Shown here one piece after another: positions 1-7,734 of a stretch of 64,000 nt of DNA. Location: positions 6,820,001 to 6,884,000 of the forward strand of contig NZ_CP113910.1 in assembly GCF_024701375.2 (NCBI RefSeq). The letters run 5' to 3'. Position numbers and translations under genes: made by a program. The notes beneath the pieces are model-generated. The model did not search any database. It was not told the origin of the DNA and saw only the letters and a list, made by a program, of their open reading frames with translations. This DNA is from Streptomyces sp. KMM 9044. Lineage in GTDB: Bacteria > Actinomycetota > Actinomycetes > Streptomycetales > Streptomycetaceae. Position 1 is the first letter of the stretch, and each line of letters starts with the position of its first letter.

Positions 1-1
1 C

Positions 2-1063
2 TACCCCGAGGGACTCGGCGGGCTCGGCGCCCCACGGTCTCTCCAGGCCATCGTGGACGCCGAGCTGGAGGCCGCGGGGGCGCCCGACAACGATCCGCGG
101 CGCATCGGCATCGGCCTCGGCATGGCCGCACCGACAATTCTGCGGTTCGGCACGGAGGAGCAGCAGCGCCACTTCCTGCGGCCGCTGTGGACCGGTGAGG
201 AGGTCTGGTGCCAGCTGTTCAGCGAGCCGGGTGCCGGGTCGGACCTGGCCGCCCTCGGGACCCGCGCGGTCCGCGTGGACGGGGGCGGCTGGGTGGTCGA
301 CGGGCAGAAGGTGTGGACCTCCAGCGCCCATGCCGCCCGCTGGGCCATCCTCATCGCCCGTACCGACCCGGACGTGCCCAAGCACCGGGGTATCACCTAC
401 TTCGTCTGCGACATGACCGACCCCGGCGTCGAGGTGCGGCCGCTGCGCCAGATCACCGGTGAGGCCGAGTTCAACGAGGTCTTCCTCACCGGTGTCCGCA
501 TCCCCGACTCCTGCCGGCTCGGCGAGGTCGGTGACGGCTGGCGGGTCGCGCAGACCACCCTCAACAACGAGCGCGTGGCCATCGGCGGCATGCGGCTGCC
601 CCGTGAGGGCGGCATGATCGGCCCGGTCTCGAGGACCTGGCGCGAACGTCCCGACCTGCGCACCCACGACCTGCACCAGCGTCTGCTGGGGCTCTGGGTG
701 GAGGCCGAGGTCGCCCGGCTCACCGGCGAACGCCTGCGCCAGCAGCTCGTCGCCGGCCAGCCCGGCCCGGAGGGCGCAGGCATGAAGCTGGGCTTCGCCC
801 GCCTCAACCAGCAGATCAGCGGCCTGGAAGTGGAACTCCTCGGAGCGGAGGGCCTGCTGTACGACGACTGGACCATGCGCCGCCCCGAACTGGTCGACTT
901 CACCGGCCGCGAGGCCGGTTACCGCTACCTCCGCTCCAAGGGCAACAGCATCGAGGGCGGGACCAGCGAGGTCCTGCTGAACATCGTCGCCGAGCGCGTC
1001 CTGGGCCTTCCGGCCGAGCCGCGCACCGACAAGGACGTCGCTTGGAAGGAGCTGGCCCGATGA
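2..1063 (+). CDS. Acyl-CoA dehydrogenase, 5'-truncated by the window edge
   Basis: This is the 3' part of an acyl-CoA dehydrogenase, a FAD flavoprotein that oxidises acyl-CoA thioesters at the alpha-beta bond. The reading frame is open from base 2, so the true start lies upstream; an internal GTG at 53 only looks like a start. Visible hallmarks are the substrate/FAD-loop signature QLFSEPGAGSDLA, the segment WVVDGQKVWTSSA, and the C-terminal IEGGTSEVLLNIVAERVLGLP-type FAD contact (near 950-1010). It ends in ATGA shared with the next acyl-CoA dehydrogenase. That arrangement is known from actinobacterial heterotetrameric FadE pairs used on steroid or branched side chains, so a two-subunit enzyme is a reasonable inference. 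The natural substrate cannot be read from sequence. Confidence 0.93.
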   Translation, partial: YPEGLGGLGAPRSLQAIVDAELEAAGAPDNDPRRIGIGLGMAAPTILRFGTEEQQRHFLRPLWTGEEVWCQLFSEPGAGSDLAALGTRAVRVDGGGWVVDGQKVWTSSAHAARWAILIARTDPDVPKHRGITYFVCDMTDPGVEVRPLRQITGEAEFNEVFLTGVRIPDSCRLGEVGDGWRVAQTTLNNERVAIGGMRLPREGGMIGPVSRTWRERPDLRTHDLHQRLLGLWVEAEVARLTGERLRQQLVAGQPGPEGAGMKLGFARLNQQISGLEVELLGAEGLLYDDWTMRRPELVDFTGREAGYRYLRSKGNSIEGGTSEVLLNIVAERVLGLPAEPRTDKDVAWKELAR

Positions 1064-2226
1064 GCCCGACGAGCCCGACGAGCCCGACGAGGACCGGCCC
1101 GGCGGGTCCGGCGAATCCGGAGAGCAGACAGCCCGCTCTCCTGTACTCGGAGGAGGAAGAGGCGCTGCGCGCCGCCGTCCGGGACCTGCTCACCGACCAC
1201 TGCGACGCGGCCCGGGTGATCTCCCGTACCGAGTCGGACGCCCCGCACGACCTGTCCCTGTGGAAGGCGCTCGCCGACGGCATGGGCCTCGCCGGGCTGC
1301 TGGTACCCGAGGACCGCGGAGGCCAGGGCGCCACGCACCGGGAAGCCGCGGTCGTTCTGGAGGAGCTGGGCCGGGCCGTCGCCCCCGTGCCCTATCTGAC
1401 CAGCGCCGTCGTAGCCACCGAGGCGCTGCTGGCCTGTGCCGGCGGGGGCGAGGTGCTCGCCTCGCTGGCGTCCGCGCGCAGGATCGGCGCCCTCGCCGTC
1501 CCTCTGCACACCGCCCCCGGCGCGCTCTTCCCCGCCGTCCGCGCGGCGGATGGCGTCCTGCGCGGAGAACTGGCCGGGATCGCGGACGCGGACGCGGCCG
1601 ATGTGCTGCTCGTCCCGGCGGACGACGGCTGGCTGTACGCCGTCGAGACGGACGCCACCGGCGTCACCGTCACCGGGCAGACGTCCCTGGATCTGACCCG
1701 TCCCCTCGCCCGCGTCGTCCTGGACGGCGCCCCGGGACAGCGGGTCGGCGACGCAGGGCCCGCTGTGCGGCGGGCCCTGAACGCGGGTGCCGGACTGCTG
1801 GCCTCAGAACAACTCGGACTCACCGAATGGTCGTTGACGGAGACCGTCCGCTACCTGAAGGACCGCAGGCAGTTCAACCGGCAGGTGGGCGGTTTCCAGG
1901 CGCTCAAGCACCGGCTCGCCCGGCTGTGGCTCGAGGCCGTCAACCTCCGCGCTGCGGCCCGCAACGCGGCGGACACACTGGCTGCCGGCGCGACGGCTGC
2001 GGGTGACGACGCCGATGCGGCCGTCGCCGTCGCGCAGGCCTACGCGGGCCAGGTCGCCGTCCGTGCCGCCGAGGAGGCGCTGCAACTGCACGGCGGCATC
2101 GGGATGACCTGGGAGCATCCGGTCCACCTGTACCTGAAGCGGGCCAAGGCCGACTCGATCGCCTACGGCACGGCGGGCGCCCACCGCGAGGCACTGGCCG
2201 AACTCGTCGACCTGCGGGCACCCTGA
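1060..2226 (+). CDS. Acyl-CoA dehydrogenase, second subunit of a coupled pair
   Basis: A 388-residue acyl-CoA dehydrogenase. The ATG at 1060 overlaps the upstream TGA (ATGA), with GGAAGGAG at 1044-1051, so the TTG at 1042 is unlikely to be the start. After a low-complexity S-P-T N-terminus made by a 9-bp DNA repeat come the all-alpha N-domain, a shortened beta-domain and the C-terminal four-helix domain. The C-domain carries QLHGGIGMTWEHP; the Glu there is the usual position of the catalytic base in this subfamily. The sequence is clearly different from its partner, which fits two unlike subunits of one enzyme rather than a recent duplication. Translational coupling implies stoichiometric synthesis. 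A 13-bp hairpin follows the gene. Confidence 0.93.
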   Translation: MSPTSPTSPTRTGPAGPANPESRQPALLYSEEEEALRAAVRDLLTDHCDAARVISRTESDAPHDLSLWKALADGMGLAGLLVPEDRGGQGATHREAAVVLEELGRAVAPVPYLTSAVVATEALLACAGGGEVLASLASARRIGALAVPLHTAPGALFPAVRAADGVLRGELAGIADADAADVLLVPADDGWLYAVETDATGVTVTGQTSLDLTRPLARVVLDGAPGQRVGDAGPAVRRALNAGAGLLASEQLGLTEWSLTETVRYLKDRRQFNRQVGGFQALKHRLARLWLEAVNLRAAARNAADTLAAGATAAGDDADAAVAVAQAYAGQVAVRAAEEALQLHGGIGMTWEHPVHLYLKRAKADSIAYGTAGAHREALAELVDLRAP

Positions 2227-2261
2227 CGTAACATCACGTACCCGGCCATACCGCCGAATCC

Positions 2262-2297
2262 CACGGGAGAGCCCACCCTCAGGCGGGCTCTCCCGTG
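2262..2297 (+). terminator. Rho-independent-like terminator after the acyl-CoA dehydrogenase pair
   Basis: A perfect 13-bp stem (arms 2262-2274 and 2285-2297, CACGGGAGAGCCC and its complement) encloses a 10-nt loop 36 bases after the stop. There is no U tract, which is normal for Streptomyces terminators. Confidence 0.8.
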
Positions 2298-2441
2298 CGT
2301 CCGTGTGCCCGTGGGTTCGGCGGTTCCCGGAGGTGAACGTGTGACGGCGGATCGGCCAACTCGCTTCATGGCAATGCTCATCGGGTCCGTGCAGGCCTCA
2401 TACTCCAGAGGTCCCCGTACGCCGTTCCAGGGAGGCGGAGC

Positions 2442-3305
2442 ATGGCCCTCACCACTCGTCGCGGAGCCCTCACCACCCTCGGTACCGCCCTCGCGGCCTC
2501 GATCGCCCTGCCGGCCACCCAGGCGCTGGCCGGTGAACACAGGCACCGGCCGCGTCCGTTGTGGCGGGCCCACGCCCACAACGACTACGAGCACCCGCGT
2601 CCCCTCCTCGACGCCCTCGGCCACCGCTTCGGCAGCGTCGAGGCCGACATCCACCTCGTGGGAGACCGACTCCTCGTCGGCCACGACCCCGAGGACCTCG
2701 ACCCGTCCCGCACCCTCGAGTCCCTCTACCTCGACCCCCTCGCCGCCCGCGTGCGGGCCCACCACGGGTCGGTGTACCGAGGGCACCGCAAGCCGCTCCA
2801 ACTGCTCATCGACATCAAGACCGAGGGCGCGTCCACCTACCTCGAGCTCCATCGCCATCTCCGGCGGTACCGGCACCTGTTCACCACCTGTGCGGGCGGC
2901 CGGGTGCTGCCCGGACCGGTCACCGCCGTCATCTCGGGCCACCGTGCCGCCCGCGCACCCATGGAGGCCCAGCGGGTGCGGCACGCCTTCTACGACGGCC
3001 GGCTGGCCGACCTCGGCGGCCCGGCCGGCTCCTCCCTGGTTCCGCTGATCAGCGACAACTGGACGCTCCACTTCACCTGGCGGGGCGTCGGCGTCTTCCC
3101 CGACGCCGAGCGCCGCAAGCTGCACGACATCGTGGGTGCCGCGCACGGGCACGGCCGGACGGTACGGTTCTGGGCCACCCCCGACCTGCCGGGCCCCGCC
3201 CGGGACGCCCTGTGGGGCGAACTGGTCGCCGCGGACGTCGACCACCTCAACACCGACGACCTCGCAGGGTTGGAATCCTTCCTCGACGCGTACCGCCCAC
3301 GGTAG
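2442..3305 (+). CDS. Secreted PI-PLC/glycerophosphodiesterase-like protein
   Basis: A 287-residue protein with a twin-arginine type signal (TTRRGALTTLGTALAASIALP) ending near residue 30, followed by a TIM-barrel domain of the phosphatidylinositol-PLC/GDPD superfamily, AIM6-like branch. Supporting motifs are WRAHAHNDYEH near residue 45 (the catalytic HNDYEH block), EADIHLVGDRLLVGHDP near residue 70 (metal-binding E-x-D and H-D), and LLIDIKTEG near residue 125. The expected activity is hydrolysis of a phosphodiester outside the membrane, possibly for phosphate or lipid-headgroup scavenging; the substrate is not predictable. The start ATG has a strong RBS, GGGAGGCGGAG, just upstream. It appears monocistronic. 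Confidence 0.82.
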   Translation: MALTTRRGALTTLGTALAASIALPATQALAGEHRHRPRPLWRAHAHNDYEHPRPLLDALGHRFGSVEADIHLVGDRLLVGHDPEDLDPSRTLESLYLDPLAARVRAHHGSVYRGHRKPLQLLIDIKTEGASTYLELHRHLRRYRHLFTTCAGGRVLPGPVTAVISGHRAARAPMEAQRVRHAFYDGRLADLGGPAGSSLVPLISDNWTLHFTWRGVGVFPDAERRKLHDIVGAAHGHGRTVRFWATPDLPGPARDALWGELVAADVDHLNTDDLAGLESFLDAYRPR

Positions 3306-3457
3306 GACGCTCACCTCCCGCCGCAGGGCGAGTGCCGACCGCGGTACGTCGTGGACACCACACGTTCGGAGGACAGGCCGGCCGCCCGGACGAACCCTCC
3401 ACTACGCCACACTTGCGGCCGAACGCCGCGAAGCGGACGTGGCGGAGGAGGTTGACG

Positions 3458-3652
3458 ATGGCCATTTCCATCTCTGTGGTGCTGCTGCTCGCGATCCTGG
3501 CGGTGATCTTCCTGCGCAACGGCGGGTTGAAGCTCTCCCACGGGATCGTCTGCCTGCTGCTCGGGTTCTGTCTGGCCGGCTCGGACATCGCTCCCGCCAT
3601 CCACAGCGGCCTGACCGCGACGGCGGACATCGTCAGCGGTCTGCGGCCGTGA
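3458..3652 (+). CDS. Small two-helix membrane protein
   Basis: A 64-residue ORF preceded by an excellent RBS (GGAGGAGG at 3444-3451). It has two hydrophobic stretches, residues 2-18 (ISISVVLLLAILAVIFL) and about 26-44 (GIVCLLLGFCLAGSDIAP), separated by a short polar loop, and a soluble tail. Small membrane proteins of this look recur in Streptomyces chromosomes and mobile elements; no function is known to me. It is followed by a bidirectional hairpin and appears to be a single-gene transcript. Confidence 0.75.
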   Translation: MAISISVVLLLAILAVIFLRNGGLKLSHGIVCLLLGFCLAGSDIAPAIHSGLTATADIVSGLRP

Positions 3653-3659
3653 GGCCCGG

Positions 3660-3698
3660 CGCCGTGGGCGGGTGAGGGCCCCTGACCCGCCCACGGCG
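3660..3698. terminator. Bidirectional hairpin between convergent genes
   Basis: A perfect 14-bp stem (3660-3673 pairs with 3685-3698, core GCCGTGGGCGGGT) with an 11-nt loop sits between the stop of the small membrane protein and the stop of the DUF5519 gene, so it can serve both strands. Confidence 0.78.
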
Positions 3699-3714
3699 GG
3701 GAGCGGGCGTCCTC

Positions 3715-4113
3715 TCAGTGTTCGGTCACCGGGTCGCGCGGCAGCACCGTGACCCGGTGGAAGTTGCACCCGGTGGCCGTCGGCACGGGAGAGGGGAGCG
3801 GGATGGACTGGTGAGCCTTGAGGGCGACGCTCACCAGGGTCAGCAGCAGGTCGACGTCGGTGTCACAGTCCAGATGCACCGTCACCCAGTTCGACCCCGG
3901 CACCAGCTGGATCGCGGTCGAGGCGCTGAGGTCGTAGCGGAAGCGCTGGATGGCGCGACGGGTGAGGTGGAGGTCGACATCCCGTCCCGAGTGGAAGTGG
4001 ACGACCTCGTCACGGGCGGAACGGAGAGCCTGTCCGGTACCGCACCCTGCTTTGCAGACGGTGAGGTCGGGCCAGGCCCGGAGTCGCTCCATGGCTCGCT
4101 GCGCCGGTGTCAT
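3715..4113 (-). CDS. DUF5519 (luciferase-domain) family protein
   Basis: A 132-residue cytoplasmic protein resembling the DUF5519 family that is often auto-annotated as 'luciferase domain'. Visible family features are the N-terminal helix with RLRAWPDLTV, the core EVVHFHSGRDVDLHLTRRAI, and the C-terminal GCNFHRVTVLPRDP. Nothing shows bacterial-luciferase flavin chemistry, so the name should not be read as light production. It starts at ATG 4113 with a short GAGG Shine-Dalgarno and is convergent with the small membrane gene. Function unknown. Confidence 0.7.
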   Translation of the reverse strand: MTPAQRAMERLRAWPDLTVCKAGCGTGQALRSARDEVVHFHSGRDVDLHLTRRAIQRFRYDLSASTAIQLVPGSNWVTVHLDCDTDVDLLLTLVSVALKAHQSIPLPSPVPTATGCNFHRVTVLPRDPVTEH

Positions 4114-4208
4114 GGCCTCATAGTGACTCGCTCACCGTGCAGTAACCAGTAGTTGGGCGTTTCGTAATCGATCAGTGAGGCGACGCACTCCCTCACGTGC
4201 GATCAATC

Positions 4209-4573
4209 ATGACAGACAGTCACCTCGCGGCCGTGCGCGGAGTCTCCGCTCTCCTGTGCGACAAGGACGGGACGAAACCGGGCGGCGGTGAGACCGCTCT
4301 CGATCTGATCGGTGATGCCCTGGGGCGTCAGGCGGACACGGTGGCCGTCCCGGTCGAGCGAGTGGCGGACGACTTCTTCTCCCTGCGCTCGGGTGTCGTC
4401 TGCGACGTGGTGCAGAAGTTCGTCGACTACCGCCTCCGCCCGGCGGTCATCGGCGGCATCGCCTCCCACGTGGCCGGCAGCGATGCCCTCCGCGACTTCG
4501 TGCGCGAGCGGACCGCGGCAACCAGCTCTGGTTCGGCTCCGACCGCGCGGAACTCGAGCGGCGGCTGGGGTGA
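4209..4573 (+). pseudogene. DUF4180 protein, frameshifted near 4513
   Basis: From ATG 4209 the frame reads a DUF4180 domain: VSALLCDKDGT, ALDLIGDALGRQADTVAVPVER, DDFFSLRSGV, FVDYRLRPAVIGGIASHV, ALRDFVRER. Just after the last block the frame turns into S/G/R-rich noise, but one frame over, the expected C-terminus appears (RGNQLWFGSDRAELERRLG then TGA at 4571). A single missing C in the CC at 4513-4514 explains this. The intact protein would be about 121 residues. DUF4180 function is not established. Either a recent null mutation or a sequencing error is possible; the rest of the frame looks unspoiled. Confidence 0.75.
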
Positions 4574-4697
4574 GGACCGGGTGAGGACACCGACTGGAGG
4601 CCCTCCGGGCTCTCCTCGGGGCCGGTCACGAGGGGCATGCAGGGCATCAGGCACACTTTGCGTGTCGTAGTCCGCCTTGACGAAGGATGACCCACCC

Positions 4698-5282
4698 ATG
4701 ATCACGCTCACGAAGGAAGACGGCCCGGCAGACCTGGACGGAGTGACCCATCTGTCCATCGGGGTCTCCTGGGACCCGACCGCCGGCAGCAGCGGCGGTG
4801 TGATGGGCAAGCTGCGCCGTAAGGCCGGCACGGACCTCGACCTGATCGCCGTTGCCCTGCAGGGCGGGGACCCGGTGCGCCTCGCGGGTCTCGACTCGCT
4901 CGACCCCCTGGGCAACGGCGCGCTGGTTCACAGCGGCGACAACCAGACCGGCCACGGCGACGGGGACGACGAGACGGTGACCGTCGAGTTCGCCCGGGTC
5001 CCGCCCAACATCACGTCGATCGTGTTCGTCGCCGCCGCGTACAAGAAGGGTTCCTCCTTCCAGAAGGCGCGCAACATCAGCTTCAAGGTCTATGACGCGA
5101 GCGGGGGCAGCACGCAGCAGGTCGCCGACATCTGGCCGAGCCTGCTCACCCAGGACAACGGCTGCGCCGTGGCCAGGGCGATCCGGGTCGGTGGCACGTG
5201 GAAGCTCGAAGTGATCAACACGACCGGGAAGGTCAAGCAGGGCGACGAGCACGCCCTGATGCGCTTCGCCGTCAGCAACTAG
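4698..5282 (+). CDS. TerD family tellurium-resistance/stress protein
   Basis: A 194-residue TerD-fold protein. Diagnostic features are the opening ITLTKEDGPADLDGVTHLSIGVSWD, the acidic DLDLIAVAL segment near residue 45, the GDNQTGHGDGDDE calcium-binding acidic run near residue 85, and the closing GDEHALMRFAV. These proteins are cytoplasmic Ca2+-binding factors linked to tellurite, phage and envelope-stress tolerance; the exact mechanism is unsettled. ATG 4698 with AAGGAT at 4684-4689 is preferred over the TTG at 4677. No other ter genes are nearby, so this is an isolated paralogue, as often seen in Streptomyces. Confidence 0.9.
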   Translation: MITLTKEDGPADLDGVTHLSIGVSWDPTAGSSGGVMGKLRRKAGTDLDLIAVALQGGDPVRLAGLDSLDPLGNGALVHSGDNQTGHGDGDDETVTVEFARVPPNITSIVFVAAAYKKGSSFQKARNISFKVYDASGGSTQQVADIWPSLLTQDNGCAVARAIRVGGTWKLEVINTTGKVKQGDEHALMRFAVSN

Positions 5283-5703
5283 CTGCCGGCGACCGACGGG
5301 GGCGGTCCGGGCTCCGCCGAGCCCACCGCGCGGGCATGGGGGGGGGCGGGGATTGTGGTGAGCCGGATGCTCTACGGGGAGCAGTCGTGGAATCCGCTGG
5401 CGCGGACCGTGGAGTTTTCCGGGGACCGGCTGCGCAGGGGCGGCAGGAGCACGCCGTTGAGCGAGCTGAACCTCCACGCCATGGCCGAGGCGTTCCAGTG
5501 AGGGGACTGGCTTGGGGGCGGCGGGGCGGAACGCCTGCTGACGTGGCTGCCGGCCGGGGCCGGGGCGGTTCCGGTGACCCGTGTCACCGGAACGAGCGCG
5601 CCGGTGAAGGTACGACAGGCCGCGGAGTTCGCCCGCACGCTGGGGAACTGGCGGTCCGGCAGTGCTGTACTGACCCGTGAGGTTGGGGACGCGGCTGGCG
5701 GGT
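5283..5703. other. Non-coding or decayed stretch before the IS481 remnant
   Basis: No convincing gene. A short + strand frame from about 5356 to 5501 (reading VVSRMLYGEQSWNPLAR and ending LNLHAMAEAFQ then stop) and a following frame near 5574-5700 look more protein-like than random, but I cannot assign them. They may be fragments of one gene cut by the adjacent insertion. A G8 run occurs at about 5339-5346. Confidence 0.4.
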
Positions 5704-5958
5704 GGCCCAGCGCTGGGCGGTCGTGGGTGAGACCTGGAAGCGTTCGGCGGCCCGGCGCAGGATCCAGCCGTCGTCGACGACGCAGCGGGCCAGACGCAGG
5801 CGTCCGGTCTCGGTCAGGGGTGCATTACGGTGGGGCATGAGGGCCTTCCGGTCGTTCGATGGTGATGTCGCAATCCACACCGAACCCGGAGGGCCCTCAC
5901 TCATTCAAGATCATCCCACCGTGAAACCTGTCACCAACCTCCGTGGACAGAACAACTT
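5704..5958 (-). mobile_element. IS481-family transposase remnant (5' end only)
   Basis: On the minus strand, ATG 5838 with a GGAAGG Shine-Dalgarno begins an IS481-type transposase N-terminus: MPHRNAPLTETGRLRLAR, then the helix-turn-helix RRAAERFQVSPTTAQRWA. Similarity stops abruptly after 45 codons (about 5704), where the usual catalytic DDE domain is missing and the frame continues only as noise. The leader upstream of the ATG, to about 5958, also looks like the element's outer end. This is a dead fragment of about 250 bp of an element normally near 1 kb. Confidence 0.7.
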
Positions 5959-5959
5959 A

Positions 5960-6208
5960 GGGCCTGTCCGGTGGGTCGAGTCGGAGGTGACCGGCGGCGT
6001 CCGTCCAGCTGGGTCGAGGGGGGCTGGTGCGTTCGGCTGCAGGGTGGAGGAGGGTGTCGGCGCGATGGGGGTGCCCGCGCTCGAGCGCAGCCGGGAGCGG
6101 GGGAGCCGGCAACCGACGACAACGCCGATGGGGGCGCCCCCTGCTCGAAGGGCCCGGGGGAGGGCGTGCCGGGCCTCGCGTCTTCGGCATGATCCGCCGG
6201 ACAGGCCC
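5960..6208. mobile_element. MITE-like element with 15-bp terminal inverted repeats
   Basis: GGGCCTGTCCGGTGG at 5960-5974 is matched in inverted orientation by 6194-6208 (14 of 15 identical), bounding 249 bp with no credible gene. Termini starting GGGCCTGTCCGG resemble those of IS5-type elements and derived miniature elements that I recall from Streptomyces genomes. It begins directly where the IS481 remnant ends. No clear target-site duplication is visible. Confidence 0.6.
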
Positions 6209-6276
6209 CAGGCGTACCGACCCGCGACAACCACCTTCACGGTGACCTCACCGGCACCGTGCGCCCAGGAGCGGAC

Positions 6277-7512
6277 TCAAGCCCGTTCGGCGACGGACGC
6301 GGGGTCGTCCAGGACGCCCCGGATCACCGAGTGCGCCGCGCCCAGGAGAGAGCCCTCCGGGCCCAGGGCGGACACCGAGACGGGGCAGGCCGGGCCCGCC
6401 GTGCGCCGGGCCAGCTCGGAGCGGAGCGAGGGCAGCAGCCAGGGGGCGAGCCCGGACAGCGCGCCGCCCAGGACCACACTCTCGGGGTCCAGGAGGTTGA
6501 CCGCCCCGGTCAGTGCGATGCCCAGCGCCGTTCCCGCGTCGTGCAGCGCACGTCGTACGGCGGGGTCGCCCTGCTCGGCGCGGCCCGCGAGCAGGCCCAC
6601 GCGGTCCTCGCCGGGCGTCAGGCCGGCGGCGCGCAGCACGGCCTCCTCGCCGGCGTACTGCTCCAGGCAGCCACGGCCGCCGCACGCGCACTCCGGGCCG
6701 TCGGGCCAGACCGGCACATGACCCAGCTCGCCCGCGAAGCCCCGCTTCCCGAGCAGCAGTTTCCCGTCCACGACCACCGCGGCGCCGATGCCGATCTCGG
6801 CCGACACATGGAGGAAGTCGCGCGGGGTCTGCTGGCCGAGCCAGAGCTCGGCCAGCGCGCCGCAGTCGGCCTCGTTGGCCACGGTCAGCGGGAACCGTGC
6901 CGGGAGCAGGGCACCGAGGTCGGTGTCGTGCCAGCCGAGGTTCGGCGCGCGGACGACGGTCCGCGCGCCGCGTGCCACCAGGCCCGGTACGGCCACGGTC
7001 AGCCCGGCCGGCCACAGACCCTCGTCCTCGATCGCGGCGACGACGCGGAGCAGCAGTGCGGTCAGCTCCCCGGTCACCGTCCGGGGAGAACGACCGCGGT
7101 TCGGGACGTGCCGCACGGCCCGTGCCCGGACCTCCCCACGCAGGTCGACCGCGCAGACCGCGAGGTGGTCGACGCCGATCTCGGCGCCGACCCCGGACGG
7201 ACCGCGTCCGCTGACGGCGAGGGCCGAGCCCGGCCGGCCCACGCGTCCGGGCCGTTCGGGGCCCAGCTCCTCCAGCAGGCCCGAGCGGATCAGCTCGTCG
7301 ACCAGGGTGGAGACCGCCGCCCTGGTCAGGCCGATGCGCGAGGCGACGGCAGCCCGGGACAGGGGTCCCTCCGCGCTGACGGTGTGCATGACCCGTGAGA
7401 GGTTGCGGCGGCGCATGCCCTGCTGGGTGTCGGGCAGGGCGCGCTCCGGACCGGCCGAGGGCAGCACCCGCCCCGGAGCAGCCGGCCGGGCCTCGTGCAG
7501 CGGTGCGCTCAT
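6277..7512 (-). CDS. ROK-family transcriptional regulator, probable xylose repressor
   Basis: A 411-residue ROK regulator. Residues about 33-85 form a winged helix (MRRRNLSRVMHTVSAEG, LTRAAVSTLVDELIRSGLL), followed by the two-lobed sugar-kinase-like domain with VGAEIGVDHLAVCAVDLRG, the zinc-site block CACGGRGCLEQYAG near residue 270, and a C-terminal VVLGGALSG. It lies downstream of xylB on the same strand and close to divergent xylA, so control of the xylose genes is the obvious inference. The start region sits inside an exact 128-bp tandem duplication, which supplies a second copy of its RBS and first 24 codons upstream; ATG 7512 is kept because only it reads into the full protein. Confidence 0.88.
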   Translation of the reverse strand: MSAPLHEARPAAPGRVLPSAGPERALPDTQQGMRRRNLSRVMHTVSAEGPLSRAAVASRIGLTRAAVSTLVDELIRSGLLEELGPERPGRVGRPGSALAVSGRGPSGVGAEIGVDHLAVCAVDLRGEVRARAVRHVPNRGRSPRTVTGELTALLLRVVAAIEDEGLWPAGLTVAVPGLVARGARTVVRAPNLGWHDTDLGALLPARFPLTVANEADCGALAELWLGQQTPRDFLHVSAEIGIGAAVVVDGKLLLGKRGFAGELGHVPVWPDGPECACGGRGCLEQYAGEEAVLRAAGLTPGEDRVGLLAGRAEQGDPAVRRALHDAGTALGIALTGAVNLLDPESVVLGGALSGLAPWLLPSLRSELARRTAGPACPVSVSALGPEGSLLGAAHSVIRGVLDDPASVAERA

Positions 7513-7693
7513 GCCTCCGTCAGTCCTCGGTCGGTCAGGGGAGCGCTCGGTCGTTCCCGGTCGGTGGCGCGCTCCGGACCGGCCGAGGGCAGCACCCGCC
7601 CCGGAGCAGCCGGCCGGGCCTCGTGCAGCGGTGCGCTCATGCCTCCGTCAGTCCTCGGTCGGTCAGGGGAGCGCTCGGTCGTTCCCGGTCGGT
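7438..7693. repeat. Exact tandem duplication of 128 bp across the ROK gene start
   Basis: Bases 7438-7565 and 7566-7693 are identical by direct reading. Each copy holds the ROK gene's RBS (GGAGG), ATG and first 24 codons plus about 53 bp of leader. The upstream copy therefore opens a 43-codon ORF on the minus strand (7640 to 7509) whose TGA overlaps the real ROK ATG 7512 as ATGA, making a translationally coupled leader peptide by accident. Confidence 0.95.
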
Positions 7694-7734
7694 CGTGAGT
7701 GGGGCCTGGCCCGGTCCTGAACCGTCCCCGGCCG

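Noticed and set aside
1060..1100. Tandem GAGCCCGAC repeats at the start of the second acyl-CoA dehydrogenase as a regulatory element
   Set aside because: They are in frame and simply encode a Ser-Pro-Thr tail. Nothing suggests regulation.
3715..4113. Light-emitting luciferase
   Set aside because: The 'luciferase domain' label of DUF5519 is historical. No bacterial or other luciferase active-site motif is visible.
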